In this document: positions 1-12,400 of the stretch, in pieces
Layout: each line of letters starts with the position of its first letter
How positions within the stretch are numbered: the first letter of the stretch is position 1
NCBI RefSeq assembly: GCF_003590095.1
Contig: NC_039480.1
Coordinates: forward strand, 4,565,328 to 4,629,327
Direction: 5' to 3'
Length of the DNA stretch: 64,000 bases
Source of the DNA: Trichoplusia ni
Taxonomy: Eukaryota > Arthropoda > Insecta > Lepidoptera > Noctuidae
Position numbers and translations under genes: made by a program
The notes under the pieces: generated by a model
What the model was told of the DNA's origin: nothing
Seen by the model: only the letters and a program-made list of their open reading frames with translations
Databases searched by the model: none

Positions 1-203
1 TAATCTCGGGAACCACTGGTTCGATTTGAAAAATTATTTTTGTGTTGAATAGACCATTTATCGAGGAAGGCTATAGGCTATATAACATCACGCTGCGACT
101 AATAGGAGCGAAGATACAATGGAAAATGTGAAAAAAACAGGGCAGGTATAAATCATAACTTATATCTTCTACCCACGGGGACGAAGTCGCGGGCAACAGC
201 TAG
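1..203 (+). mobile_element. Helitron-like element, 3' part (cut by the window edge)
   Basis: It ends GACGAAGTCGCGGGCAACAG CTAG followed by T, the terminal form of this Lepidoptera-wide short repeat. CTAG fits the Helitron CTRR rule; the class is inferred from the ends only. Confidence 0.55.
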
Positions 204-457
204 TATTAGATAAAGGTAATAAAGCATTTTTGTATGTTTGTCACCTTTTTACACTTAAACGGCTAGTCTAATTTCGAAAGATTTGATATAGACAATCGTG
301 GATGAGACACTTACAAAAGCAAGTAGAAGAAATAGCAGTAGAGTGAATGAACTTCATTAATTGAAGGCTAAAAACACATGTTATCTAAAGATAGTTGATA
401 AAGTAGACAAATAACGATTACTTGCTTTCAAGCAAAGAAATACCACTGATATAAAAA

Positions 458-699
458 ATTAATAGATTTCAAAAATCTAAAAAGCCACGTTTTTAATTCC
501 ACTCCATTCAAATTTTATAAAAATTGGTCCAGACGTTTTTATAGTTGTAAATTGCATTGTCATCGGGTTTGAAGCTACCCTGAAGATTTGAGCCTGCTAG
601 CTTATCGGGAAGTGCCTCAAAAATTGAGTTACAAAAATCCAATCGGAACGACAAACAAATAAACAAGAAGAGTGAGTATAAAAACGTGGGCAAAAAGCA
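458..699 (-). repeat. Interspersed repeat, GGCACTTCCCGATAAGCTAGC family
   Basis: Minus copy of a roughly 245-bp repeat, also at 24096-24345 and 30991-31228. The shared block is GCTAGCAGGCT and ATGCAATTTACAACTATAAA. Probably a non-autonomous element of unknown class. Confidence 0.6.
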
Positions 700-2877
700 A
701 AAGTGATTGAAAGCATATCTATAATTAACTTTATATTGATAAGACTACAAAAATGGGTCAACCAGAAAAATGGCGGCAATTTTATATGCGGCGAAAAATG
801 TACTTAAAATAATCTTTAGAATAACACTGGGATACATAATCCCGCGCCCTTTATGCTAACGTGGGTGTTTAGAGTAGGCGTGTTAACCTTGTAAGGTCAA
901 AATAATACGTCTCTTTATACTCGGTGGCACATCGAAAATATATCAAATATTGTTGGAGAAATGGTATGAGTTTTCTCAGGTGTATCACTTCTAGAGTTGG
1001 AAATTAAAACCAAAAATTATTATTTCAAACAGGCCGTTTTCCAGGCACTTTTAAAACGTTACAGTCATGACTAGTTGCACGGTTCCAAAGGGACATAGTT
1101 ATGGAGAAGAACCGGCAAGAAACTCAATAAGTTACTCTTTTTAAAATAACCCCATCTTAGGGTTGTGTACCCAAAGGGTTAAAAAATTAGTAAAACTCAT
1201 TACTAAGACACGCTGTCGGTCATTGGGTTAAAATACTAAAAGAGCAAGATTAAATAAATACTTTAAACGATACGGGAAATAAAAATACTTTTTCAAGAGA
1301 CTTCAAAAAGGGGGTTTTCAAATCGTCCGTATTTTTGGTATATCAGAGCTTCGGACTATGTAATAAGCAAATAAAACATTAAAATTATGATGTGACGGCT
1401 TTGTGATTGGGACCACTTAGTAAGACTTAGGGCCACTGAGCTGTTAAATCAGTATTTGGGTTAATATATTGGTAAAAATAAAAACAAAATTATAATTACA
1501 CAAACTATATATTTAAATCGATAGCCTAAGTCTGTACAATAGATAATAATCAGTTGAAAACACAGATATTTACACAAAATATACAATTTTATAAGAAAAC
1601 CACGAAATATATTTGTTTCCAATGTGCAAGGGTGACATTTTTATTATTTTTAAGCACTTTAAATTATAATATGTACCAAGAAAAACTTATTGATTTAGAA
1701 AAAAAAGAGGAAAATTTTCAAACAATTTAATTTAACTAAAAAATACATGTTCAAGCCATCAGACAATGGAAACAAATTACCAATTTTTAGTCTTAAACAT
1801 TACAATTTATCTAAAAACAATACTTTTAAACAAAATTTCACAAGTCACAACTTTCTTTCGACTGGTTTCAAAAACATATGTCACATTGTTTTTATTAAAC
1901 GGTTTTTTATAAAACCCTTATTTTTTTCATTTTATTTTTAAATATCATCGTTATGTAAGCATTTTTTAGTAATTAAATCGATTCAACACTTGAATGTTTA
2001 AGAAAAAGTTGAAACACCAGATATTTATTCGTTGTTTTTTTATAAAATGCATTACCAGTTTAACGCCAAATATTTAAATTCGTTTTTTTTACAAAATTAA
2101 ACCTTGGAGCAGTAATTTGCCTACGTATTATTACATATTGTTATATGGATTTTCGTCACACTGGTATTTGTTTATCCGCATTCATACATAGCGAATTTTC
2201 TCGTAACTTTTAAAAAATCCTATTACATGAACTGATTGAAGAAAAATAATGATATAGGTTAGAAATATACAAAAAAAATTAGGTAAACGAGAGTAGTTGA
2301 GATCCAAATTATATTTAGAAATGTGTTAATACAATATAAATTCCTAGTCACGATTCAAATTATAAAAACTTGTGTTATAAGGAGTAATTAAAATGCCTTG
2401 AAAGCGATCGAAAGTGATGTTCCACAATAATATAATTTTATATATTATATTATAACACTTCCCTATTTATTAATATCCGAAGAGGTTTTAAAGAAATTTT
2501 ACACCAACTAAAAAAAGTTACATTGAATAGTCACATGTCCAGCACAGAAATAATCGAAAAATAATACAGGAAGGTAAAATATAAAAAAAAAACATTACCC
2601 GTTAAGAGAGAAAGTCTGAGATTGATTTGTTTAAAGTTTACAATTTATTACAAAGCGACGCATGTTAAAAGAAGTCCGTTAGAGCTGCTAGTTATAAAAT
2701 ATGGCCAAAATTGATAATATTAGGTGATAGCAACGGCTGTTACTCATTTCATTGGCGGCTGGTGAATTTAACAGGTGGGATTTACTAGGTATTTGAGATA
2801 AAACAGTTTTGTTTATTATCTACTTTAAAAAAATAGATGTGCACACTGAAATAAAAACAATTCATAACTATTTTGAA
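700..2877. other. AT-rich intergenic DNA, nothing recognised
   Basis: Only short random frames; no motif or repeat seen in the other parts of the window was found here. Confidence 0.5.
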
Positions 2878-3078
2878 TTTAACGAATCCCGCGTGAAAGA
2901 ATGTTATCCTCGTATCGCGGGATTTACACAACCAAGTCACATACACAGAGATACGTAGGCTCAGGACAAGCATTCGCACATGACAAAATGCTTGTCCTAC
3001 GAGGGGATTGAACTCGCGACACGTCACACACAGTCGTTTAAGCGTGGCGACCTCAACCACTTGGCTATTCGTGCAGTC
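2878..3078 (-). mobile_element. tRNA-derived SINE, family A
   Basis: Minus-strand copy. The head resembles a tRNA with box A in GCCAAGTGGTTGAGGTC and box B near GAGTTCAATCCCC, followed by GTAGGACAAGCATTTTGTC and GAGCCTACGTATCT, ending in the GCGGGATTCG region. The anticodon arm is not functional. Confidence 0.75.
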
Positions 3079-3410
3079 AGAATCTAACAGAGCTTTACAG
3101 CTTCAAATTAAGGAAGACTGACATACTGTTTAGTCTCCAATGATCGACCGGCCTTGCTATCACATTATTGATTTCGTCAGTTGCAATGAAGCTGTTAATA
3201 TTCTATTGGCGAACATCTATCCACTAGTGCCTTGGAGTTCTTTTCTATGCGTCAGGATGTAAAAAGTATCAAATAAAAATTATGTCTATTGTATTATACA
3301 AAAATATATCTATTAACTTACATAAATATTATTTAGTTATATTTTAAGCTGTCGGCAACGTCATTCAAATCAGAATTTGTCAACATGGACCAGTCAGTCG
3401 TTAATTTGTA

Positions 3411-3570
3411 ACGGTTTACTCACGCGTATTTATCGACCGACTAGTTTCGGACCCGGCACAGACGGGGTCGCGAGCCAAACTCTAGAACTGTGACAGACTC
3501 GCCCGCCACCGCGATAGCGCATCATTAAGGACTCTGGTTGGGTCCGAAACTAGTGAAACGATTTCGATAC
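3411..3570. mobile_element. Foldback MITE, CGGTTTACTCACGCG family
   Basis: Left arm ACGGTTTACTCACGCGTATT; internal ATTAAGGACTCTGGTTGGGT; the right arm is eroded. Confidence 0.6.
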
Positions 3571-4031
3571 ATACACATAAGTAAACTAATCTTACACAAT
3601 CAGGATTTCGCCTAACGAAATTTGTTATTATAATATGTAAGTAGTCAATTTGTCTGTGTAATAAACAACTTTCTTCAAAAAGTATCAATATTGTGTGAAA
3701 ACTATAATTATTTTTGAATACTGACTGGTCTTTCAAAGCAATTATTCCATTACATATGACCCAAATGTTAAAGCGCGTTTTATTGCTCACAAAGTGTTAA
3801 CACAATCCATTCTGACATACCAGCATAATACAACCTGGAAGTTTGTCTAAGAGCCAGCACAGTTTGTTAACTCAGATAACTAAATGACAATCAAAAACAG
3901 TCATTAAAACTATCTCAACACAGTGCATTAAAGTTTGACAGTAAGAAATTGAAATCAAGAAGAGTAAATTTGAGAGTAAATTTCTCATTAAACATTAATT
4001 ATTCTGATTCAAATAGTATTATTAGCTGAAA

Positions 4032-4127
4032 CAACGGTTAACTCACGCGTATTTATCGGGATCGCCTCACTAGTTTCGGACTTAAACGGTCGGGCAATCT
4101 CGATAAATACGCGTGAGTAAACCGTTG
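4032..4127. mobile_element. Foldback MITE, CGGTTTACTCACGCG family, short form
   Basis: A 96-bp element with arms of 27 bp differing at one base (CAACGGTTAACTCACGCG against CGCGTGAGTAAACCGTTG). Confidence 0.75.
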
Positions 4128-4470
4128 CATCATTTAATAATGAATCTTTCTCACAATAGTTAAAATTACCTCTAGTTTGTTATGTCTGTTTTTGAGTGTC
4201 ATTAAGCTCTGCTTACATTTTGACAGCTCTTACACTGCTTTTACACCATTTCATCATGATATATATCAAAGTATTTAGCTATTTTTCCTTGTATTGAGTT
4301 AGTATTGTCACATTTGACGGCCCGCATTAGCTAAACTATGTTTCAGTCCATTATTCAGTTTACACTACACAAATAAGTCCATTACTCAACTTCTGGTGAC
4401 CTGAAACAAAGATAGATAAATAATTATTAAGTAAATAGCAACATGTATATCTTTAGCTAACTGATTATTT

Positions 4471-4635
4471 CATCATCGGCCTAGCCTTTTCCCAACTATG
4501 TTGGGGTCGGCTACCAGTCCAACCGGTTTCACCTAAGTACCAGTGTTTTACAAGTAGCGACTGCCTATCTGACCTCCTCAACCCAGTTACCTGGGCAACA
4601 CGATACCCCTTGGTTAGACTGGCTATCAGACTAGT
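4471..4635 (-). mobile_element. 5'-truncated 5S-derived SINE
   Basis: A 165-bp copy keeping only the 3' half, with a perfect 13-bp target duplication TAACTGATTATTT (4458-4470 and 4636-4648). The truncation therefore happened during insertion, as in target-primed reverse transcription. Confidence 0.85.
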
Positions 4636-4975
4636 TAACTGATTATTTATGTAAGAAACATTATAATTTGATGATAATGATATTTAAATTGTTTTAATGT
4701 GGCATAGCATTCTCAAGCTGTGTTGGAATTGGCTTCTAGTAAATCATGATACAGCTGAGAGGTAAATTTTACTTTAGAAACTGATGCAGGGTATTCCTAT
4801 TGTTTATTTTGACTTGTGTTCTAAAAAAAATACATGTAAAAGTGATGATATATCCTATGTGCAGAGTAAATGATATAAATTTCATTAATTATATTAATAA
4901 ATAGCTATCCAGATAAATACAAGTGACTAAACCATTAATAAATAGTTAATAGGAGCAGAGCTAGATAATAAACCT

Positions 4976-5095
4976 ACAAAATCAAAATCAAAAGTCATTT
5001 ATTCAAATTAGGCTACTAAGTAGCACTTTTTGAAGGTCAAATTCACCCGTCACCGCTTCCTAAGTGCTCTTGCTGTGAAACTCCCCAGGTTTGAA
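4976..5095 (-). repeat. Interspersed repeat with (AAATC)n-type tail
   Basis: AAAATCAAAATCAAAA tail then TTCAAATTAGGCTACTAAGT. Copies at 60975-61104 (plus) and 62515-62640 (minus). Confidence 0.55.
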
Positions 5096-5099
5096 TACT

Positions 5100-6027
5100 T
5101 TCAAAATTTTATCAAAACACAATTTAATGAACACTATGCTACTTGATAAGGCTGTTAAGAGTTTAACAGAAAGTTTAAAAAGTATTATTTTTTTAAACAT
5201 TCCTTTTCAAGGACTGTGTAATGTGACTAACATTATTCATTTAATATGGTTTGCTTGTTGTTAATTTATTTTCACTAACTTATTATCAACTGATAAATGA
5301 ATCATTCTGCATGAACAATACATCAACAGACCCACGTGGCTCAGTGACATATACCAGACAACCTGACATTTTATGTTTACCACTTATTTATAGACAATCT
5401 ATAAATAATATAGAAATCAAAGGTTAGGGAAACCTTTATATACAAGTCCCTTGTAAAAGATTGTTGTTAATTAATGTTTCATTTATAATTTTATATCAAC
5501 TTATAACAATATAAGGAAATAAAGTTTTTATATATAGAAATATTTAATTGCAAATACACTGCGAGTATGGTGATCAATGCTCAGAGTGTTTATAACAATC
5601 ATATGATGTACTTTTAACCTACCTACCTGCATAATATTAAATTAACATAAAAGTATAGTACGGCTGAATGCACTAATGAATCATAGTGGAAATTAACCAA
5701 ACGTAAACAAGTTTAAACAAGTACTTTTATAATGCTATAATGAATATGTGACTACAAAACAGCATTAAATTTTACTAACCTGAATAAAGTACCATAAAAA
5801 ATCTACTCATGGACTTAAAATTAAAAGCACACAAGTTTTTATGTATTTTTTTATAACTCACTCTTTTGACTGAATCATAGAGTCATACAACAACTTTCAA
5901 GAAGTTATGTTGCAAACAGCATTTAAAATTTATGTTATAACTTATTAAATATCATCATCGTCAAGAAAACAGTTGCAAGGAGGTAAAATGACAAGAAAAA
6001 ATACAATTAACAATAGAGAAACTAACC
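5100..6027. other. Asf1 3' flank, AT-rich
   Basis: Downstream of the asf1 stop on the minus strand. It contains several TTTATT motifs that could act as poly(A) signals, none clearly preferred. No gene seen. Confidence 0.4.
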
Positions 6028-6678
6028 TCAGCATTCCATTGGAGCGATGGAGTTTGAATTATCACCGTACCCACTCAAACTACCTTGGAACTCTATAGCA
6101 CTAATTTGACTGTCAGCATTGAACGATGCACCGTAAGAGTCGTTACTTGGTGCGTGTGAACTTTCGAGATTCCCATCTCCTGAGTCTGCAGCCGCCGCTG
6201 CGTCGGGTTCCGCCCAATTAATCTTAAATCTCGTCACACGAGGTTCAGAAGCAAGGATATTCCTTACGACCTTGTCAAATTGGGGCTTTGCCGGTGGATT
6301 CTCACGTAATTCTGGTTCTGTTTCTGAGTATTCGTTGTTTATGAAATAACCTACTCTGACGAACTCTTGACCTCTATATGAACATGTTAGGAGGACGACG
6401 GTGACGCCTAGAGCGTCGTTTTCGGGGATTCTAGTGACGTCGGGCGGTGGAGCCTGAAATACAAACATGTGACGGCCCTCCGGTATGGGCCCGACGTAAA
6501 TTGTGTCCAGAACTTGATCGTGTTCCTCTGTTTCCGCAGACCCCACGTATATCATCTTCCATTCTAAGTCTTCCTTAAGTTCTTCGATGCATTCGAAGGT
6601 TAATTCGAATTGAAAAGGGTTCAAAAACGGACTCGGGTTGTCCAATACTACAACATTGGTTATGTGCACTTTAGCCAT
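6028..6678 (-). CDS. asf1: Histone chaperone ASF1 (anti-silencing function 1), single exon
   Basis: Complete 216-residue intronless reading frame. ASF1 binds the histone H3-H4 dimer and hands it to CAF-1 or HIRA for replication-coupled or replication-independent nucleosome assembly in the nucleus. Residues 1 to about 155 match the conserved ASF1 immunoglobulin-like core, starting MAKVHITNVVVLDNPSPF. The key family residues fall at their usual numbers: Asp37 (HIRA/CAF-1 face), and Asp54, Val94 and Arg108 (histone H3 face). The remaining 60 or so residues form the variable tail, rich in Ser, Asn, Asp and Ala, which in this family is the target of Tousled-like kinases. The start is the only ATG at the head of the conserved core. 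Length is normal for insect ASF1. The gene points away from the PH-PDZ gene, whose first coding exon lies 2.7 kb away. Two E2F-like sites lie upstream. Identification is very secure. Confidence 0.97.
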   Translation of the reverse strand: MAKVHITNVVVLDNPSPFLNPFQFELTFECIEELKEDLEWKMIYVGSAETEEHDQVLDTIYVGPIPEGRHMFVFQAPPPDVTRIPENDALGVTVVLLTCSYRGQEFVRVGYFINNEYSETEPELRENPPAKPQFDKVVRNILASEPRVTRFKINWAEPDAAAAADSGDGNLESSHAPSNDSYGASFNADSQISAIEFQGSLSGYGDNSNSIAPMEC

Positions 6679-6810
6679 GATTGTAAGTTTTTATTATTTC
6701 CTCACTTCAAATAAACGTTGTGCACGCGACTTGATGTAGAATTAGCGGTGTTAACGTTAGAAATATCAGGAATATAACCGTTTTCTTGTAACGACAGAAA
6801 AATCTGCGGG

Positions 6811-6841
6811 TCGCCGAAAAAAATGACAATAATTTTGGCGG
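6811..6841. promoter_or_regulatory. Paired E2F-like sites upstream of asf1
   Basis: About 130-165 bp upstream of the asf1 start there are two E2F-type cores: TCGCCGAAAA at 6811-6820 (TTTTCGGCGA on the minus strand) and TTTTGGCGG at 6833-6841. asf1 is a known S-phase, E2F-responsive gene in other animals, which makes these plausible. They were found by eye and short motifs of this kind can occur by chance. Confidence 0.4.
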
Positions 6842-6899
6842 TTGAAATGATCACGTGATCAAAATAACTGCTGACTGCAGCGCCGTCGTGGGAATGACA

Positions 6900-9098
6900 C
6901 GTACTAAAATTAAAAAGTTAAAACATTTGACAGCAGTGATGATAATTGGAATCACGAAAGTAAACTGAATGTCCACCGAGTCTTTGCTTTGAAAACTTAG
7001 CTGGTATAACTAGATTGAATGACAGCGTATGAACCGCTTTATCGAATTTAGGTATACTCACATTTCTTGTAGTATTCCAACTTGTTTTCCACTCCTTTCT
7101 AAAACCGATAAATGTCAAAATAGATTTTGATAAGTCATAAACATAGAGTAAAGAGTGAAATGAGTGTGACTAGTTCAAATAATCATTGGGGAACCATAAG
7201 CAATTAGACGATTCTACTCGATTTTCAGAAGATAAGGCAAGGTACAAGGCTACGTCATTTGAAAAATAGATTAAGATTATTCACTTAATTCCTTTTTATT
7301 TATGTTTGAATTAACTCTATGGCCTAGCATAACGCAACATAGGTGGACAATTATTTAATAAACCCATGACTCATTATGGTCCCAATCGAGCAGAGAGAGT
7401 AAGGAGGGAAGAGATGAAATAAGCTCCTGTCGTCAATCGTCATTTTTGTTTCGTTGAGACAAGTCTCTATCGCTCCAAAGGAAATAAATTTTTTTTTTGG
7501 TACTCTTGTTCGTATAAACTCGACGGCCAATGAGCATTTTTATTTCGAAACTCGTCAAAATTGAAATCGACTAAATATTTGACCAACTTGGATATTGGGA
7601 AATATTGACGATAGCAATACTACTAGGAAATGTCATAAATAATAAATATGGCGTCTATGCCGTCTATGCTTTGTGTTCATTGTGTCTGTTTTCTGTCAAA
7701 TATTATTGTAGTTTTATAAACCAACTGGTGTTTGTTTCGAAACAACATTGTGTACACTGTAACCAATGCTATACAAAAATAGCATGAAGGTCAAACGTTA
7801 ACAACTAGTAAAAACCGAAGAGAAAGGCACCACACTTTCCGAATAAAAAAGGTAACAGTTTTTTTTCGCTTTCTTTTGCTGTATGTATACATAATTGTTA
7901 GTTAACAATTACATTACAGTTTTCTTTGAGCGTTACATGTGTTCATTTCCGGGTTATTCAATTATAGGCTGAGTAAATCGAAAGTTTTCCCATCGTTCTT
8001 CGCGCTGTCTTCGAACAGTTAAAGATGCCTTTTAAAGGATGTCCTCGCATATTTAAACACTGAGTCACCGGTCAGTGTTGTCCCTAACATCCTCAATGAT
8101 TAATCGAGCGTTAATTTTTGATTGTAACTCTAGATACACGCATTCTACTGCAGCTCAGTGCAATTGTACACTCATAGCTATTAACTACTCTATTATTTTG
8201 TATAAACTACGCACCATTGTTTAAAACGGTGAATATAAACTCTTTTAAGTCTATTCGAGTATTTATTTCGACTGGAAGTTAAGTAGTTAAGTGAAATTAG
8301 GGAAATAAGGGCTGCTGGAATCAACAGGAAGTAGTTAATTTTAGTAATAATAGAAACCAAGGTTGGTTTTGTACTTTGTATCAATCATTTGCTACATTCC
8401 AGTTGTTATCATGTAACACCTCTTAGGAAGTCAGTAATCACAGCCATAACTACTCTATGTCCTTTCTAATAGTTCAGAACACCGGTTTGTAAAATTAAAT
8501 CAAAAATTAGTTTTAAGGTTTAGACTTATATGCGACATTTAGAATGTTTTGAAGAATCAAAATGATGAATTGATTATATAAAAAGACTTCCTCAATAATG
8601 TTTCATAATAATCTGCATGCTTCAAACTTTATAGGCAACCATTGTTATCAACGAAATGTGCTATCAATATTTTGACCAATTAAACAGTGGACTTTATGTG
8701 AGTTTTAATTAAAAATTGTATGGTCCAGTGATTCTGTTTCAATTATAAGAGATTGTTTCTAAAAGTGTTGATATTATATTTATAGTACTGTTTGTGTGAT
8801 TTAAACATGAAAATGGGATGAAATGTAATATTTAAGTCAGAAAATGTAAGTGAGAATTTCATGTGTTACTCCAAAATTAACATGCATAGTTTTATTTAAT
8901 ATCATTCTAAATCAAAGACAAAATTCATGTGTTTTCAGGCAAAAATTCTAGTGTAGATAATTCTTTCTGGCAGGAATTTTTAAAAGAAAATAAACAGACT
9001 TTATTTCAAGTAATTCTTTATTCAGGCACTTTTACAATAAAGGCTCTTTGAATGCCAAACTTGAAATTCAAAATTTTCCTTATTGTTTTATTTTATAT
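6900..9098. other. Intergenic region between divergent asf1 and PH-PDZ genes
   Basis: It should contain the PH-PDZ promoter and its noncoding first exon, since the coding exon begins with an acceptor. I could not fix either. No protein gene seen. Confidence 0.4.
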
Positions 9099-9236
9099 TG
9101 GTTTACTTACACGTGTTTATCCGGATAGCCCGAATAGCTTCATATCGCGACCCCCTCGTCGCGTCGGCTCATAATTAAGGATTCCTGTTGAGTCCGAAAC
9201 TAGTCGGACGATCCCGATAAATACGCGTAAGTAAAG
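9099..9236. mobile_element. Foldback MITE, CGGTTTACTCACGCG family
   Basis: About 138 bp with arms GGTTTACTTACACGTGTTTA and TAAATACGCGTAAGTAAAGC, somewhat diverged. It lies just upstream of PH-PDZ coding exon 1. Confidence 0.7.
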
Positions 9237-9359
9237 CATTATTAGACAAATATTCGATTTAAGTCCCCTTCTTCCTACCTATTTCAGATTGTTAATTTCA
9301 TTTTTAAGTTTTACAAATTTGATATTAAACCTCATTTCTTTTTCTCCCTCAGCCTTTGA

Positions 9360-9458
9360 ATGTCGAAACAAAGATGGCGTCTAGTAGAGACGAAGGCCCG
9401 GTCTATTACAGGGAAATACAGAAAAACGCGTATCTCAAACGGATACCAAACGATCTAG
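9360..9458 (+). other. Upstream overlapping ORF in the PH-PDZ leader
   Basis: An ATG at 9360, 14 nt before the main start, opens a 32-codon frame that overlaps the main coding start and stops with TAG at 9456-9458. Its context is weak (T at -3), so leaky scanning to the strong ATG at 9374 is expected. Confidence 0.5.
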
Positions 9459-9490
9459 GCGGCAGCAAACTGAAGCCGTTGGGGAGTAAA
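9374..9490 (+). CDS. PH-PDZ gene, coding exon 1 (residues 1-39)
   Basis: Starts MASSRDEGPVYYREIQ and ends in phase 0 at AAA|GTAAGT. The exon itself begins at 9353, after a pyrimidine-rich acceptor (ctccctcag), so there is a short 5' untranslated part and an earlier noncoding exon. The start ATG has a good Kozak context (AAAG before, G after). A weaker out-of-frame ATG lies 14 nt upstream at 9360. Confidence 0.88.
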
Positions 9491-12400
9491 GTAAGTTAAA
9501 CATCATGATCTACCTAAAGTAACCCACGGCTGGGCATATATCTCACTTCGTTTGCGATTATTTATCTTAAAAAATCGACTTATGAGTTAAGTAATTAAAT
9601 CCCAGTGTCGTAGTTTTTAATCATGTTCTAATCGCATGGTACAGATTTTGTACAAGCATTTTAGGATTGTACATAATTTTGTGTTGAACTTAACCGCGGC
9701 AATTCGCTCGCATAAGTCGTGTGTTGTCAACAAAATTGATTGAAATAAAGCTAAAGTAAATTCATTATTAGAAAATAATTTGCTAAAAAATTACGCGCAA
9801 AAATTTCAACGTAAAAGTTACGAAAATCAAAAAGTTGTCGCCCGAACAGGGACTTGAACCCTGGACCCTTGGATTAAAAGTCCAATGCTCTACCGACTGA
9901 GCTATCCGGGCCTTATATGTTATAGCAAAATAAATTAGTATAAGGCTTATAATAGGGTGACAACGACGAAGGCAAATGCTATTTTGACGTCAGCGCCTTT
10001 AGCCAGGTGAAATTTTTCAGTTAATTTGACTTATTTTATGTTTAATTATTAAATCGCAGTTTTTATTCCTTAATAAACGTTTTATAGACCCGTCGGTATT
10101 CGATTGCACGTACAGCCGAGTGGTTGAGTTCATCACGCCAAACCCATTGTGCGAGACATGTCGCGGGTTTCGATCCCCGCGTAGGACAAGCATTTGTGTG
10201 ATCCACGAACGATTGTTCTGAGTCGAGGTATCTTTGTGCACGTGATTTTTATGTTAGTAAAAGCCCCCGCTACACGTGGAATAAATCCCTTAATATCGTT
10301 TTAAAAAACTAAAAACACCCAGACACAATAAATGATCGTGCTCCTCACGCATTCGTCCTGTAAAGAAATCAAACCCACGACCACTGCTACAGCAGACACT
10401 GTCACCAACAACTAGACCGATCAAAAACCATTCTATTCCAGAAAGTTCCTCTCAAGCCCATGTGGACTCAATTCTGCGTCCACAACGGCCGCACTCCGTA
10501 CCTGGAACAGTACCTTGACGCCGTCAGCCCCGCTACTGTCTCCCACAAGCCGGTGTGGAGGGCGTGTCTCCGTTCCGCTCGTCACGTGACGGCGAGTGTC
10601 AAACCTCACTGCGGAGACCAGTATGACTTCTTAGTGGATACCGATAATGGCGCTGTGAGGATGTTGGCTCCGGATTGGTGAGTGGATTTGTGTTTAATGG
10701 TATTTTATAATATTGGCATTATAAATGTGAAAGTATGTGAGTGTATAAGTGTGTATGTTTGTCAGTTTTTTACGCTTAACCGGCTCGACCGATTTCGATG
10801 AAATTTGTGGATTACCTTGGATTAAAGTATAAGCTATTTTTGACCGACTTCGTTAAAGGACGGTATTTTTTTTGCTATCATAACCGACATCTAGGCGGGC
10901 GAAGCTGCAAGCTACGTTTAAAAAACTTGCTCAAACTTACTAAGCAGTTTATATGACCACTGTCACCCAGCAAACGTAGTTTTGCAAAGTTGCAGAAAAA
11001 AAACAGCGAATTTTATTACCTACGAGAATGAAAATTTGATATTAGATAGGTACTGACTGACGTCGGCCACATCGCATCAAAACTCACCGAATTGACAACC
11101 GCATCCTTTTCAAAGTCAATTAAATAAATGCATATATTTATTTCCCAGGGAATCCATGCAAGACTGGGTGTCGACTCTTCGCAACACCCTCCACGAATTG
11201 AAGATCCTCGGTAAGGGTGAGAACGTGTATTGCGCGGGCCCCGCGCCCGCCGCGCCCCGCGCCGCCGCCCGCGACCCCACCTCGCCGCTGCCCCCCACAC
11301 CGCCCGTGCCACCAGACAGGTTAGACTGACTATCCTGGCCCAAAAAATCTGAATAAGAAATGTTTATAATATTTGACTTCATTTTATTTGAGTATTATAT
11401 TCAATTAGTACTTTTAATTGTGCATATTCAAGCTGCTTCTCCATTTGACCTAAAGGTTGACTGGTGGATAATGCCTTGCGTTATTAAGTCCGCCATATGT
11501 ACCACAATTGTACATGAAACAGTGGGACGTATGCAAGCTGGTGTACGTACGCACGCAACAATACTAGCTTAGATACTTGGCTATTGCAATCCAGTTTTCC
11601 TCACGATATTTTCCTTCACAGTATGGGTCGGAAATCATCAAGATATACATCAAGAGATACTTTAAAAACCCCTTTTTATTTCAGAGTACCAGGCATAGAA
11701 CTAACAACGCGTCCGCCACCACCACAACCAACACCACAACCGACACCACAACCGGAACCAGTCGACCCACAACCACTCCCACAAACAGACAGCGAACCGA
11801 CACCAGCACCATCAAACCCAACCACTCCAGAAATAGATATATCCAATTGGGATACACCATTTTCATCTCTGCCCAGTACAAGCCAAGTCAAAAGTGAACC
11901 AAGGAAAAGTGTTGCGAAAATCTGTGGCCAAAATATATGTCTAGATGATTCAATATTTAATAGAAATGCAACGGATAGCGACGATGATTTCTTCGCTGAA
12001 ATCGATCGCATGAGTGACGATGATTATAAGCAAAGAGTCCTGGTTAGTAATGGCGAAAGCGGGCCGAGTGAAGCCGGGGAGAGTAGGTATGTATATTTTA
12101 TGCATATTAAATAAACGCTTGACACGGTTGACCTGTGGATGGGTAACCATTTATGTCATAACAAGTTTCTCCGTGTTTCGGAAGGCACGTTAAAGTATGT
12201 GGCCCGGCTGTTATTCCTACATCTTTGACAGTCGTTACAGGTAGTCAGAAGTTAGAAAGTCTGACAACCAGTCTAAGTAAGGGGTGATTGTGTTGAGGAG
12301 GTCAGATAGGCAGTCGCTCCTTCTAAAACTTTGGTAGTTAGCCGCATCATGTTAGACTGGAAGCCGAACACAACATAGTTGGGAAAAGCCAAGGCTGTAC

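Noticed and set aside
11016..11382. Minus-strand reading frames of 88-98 codons over PH-PDZ exon 3
   Set aside because: They are shadows of the GC-rich plus-strand exon, with no family resemblance and no splice logic of their own.
11577..12011. Other-frame and minus-strand frames over PH-PDZ exon 4
   Set aside because: They are Thr- or Gly/Cys-rich by-products of the Pro-Gln-Thr repeat in the true frame.
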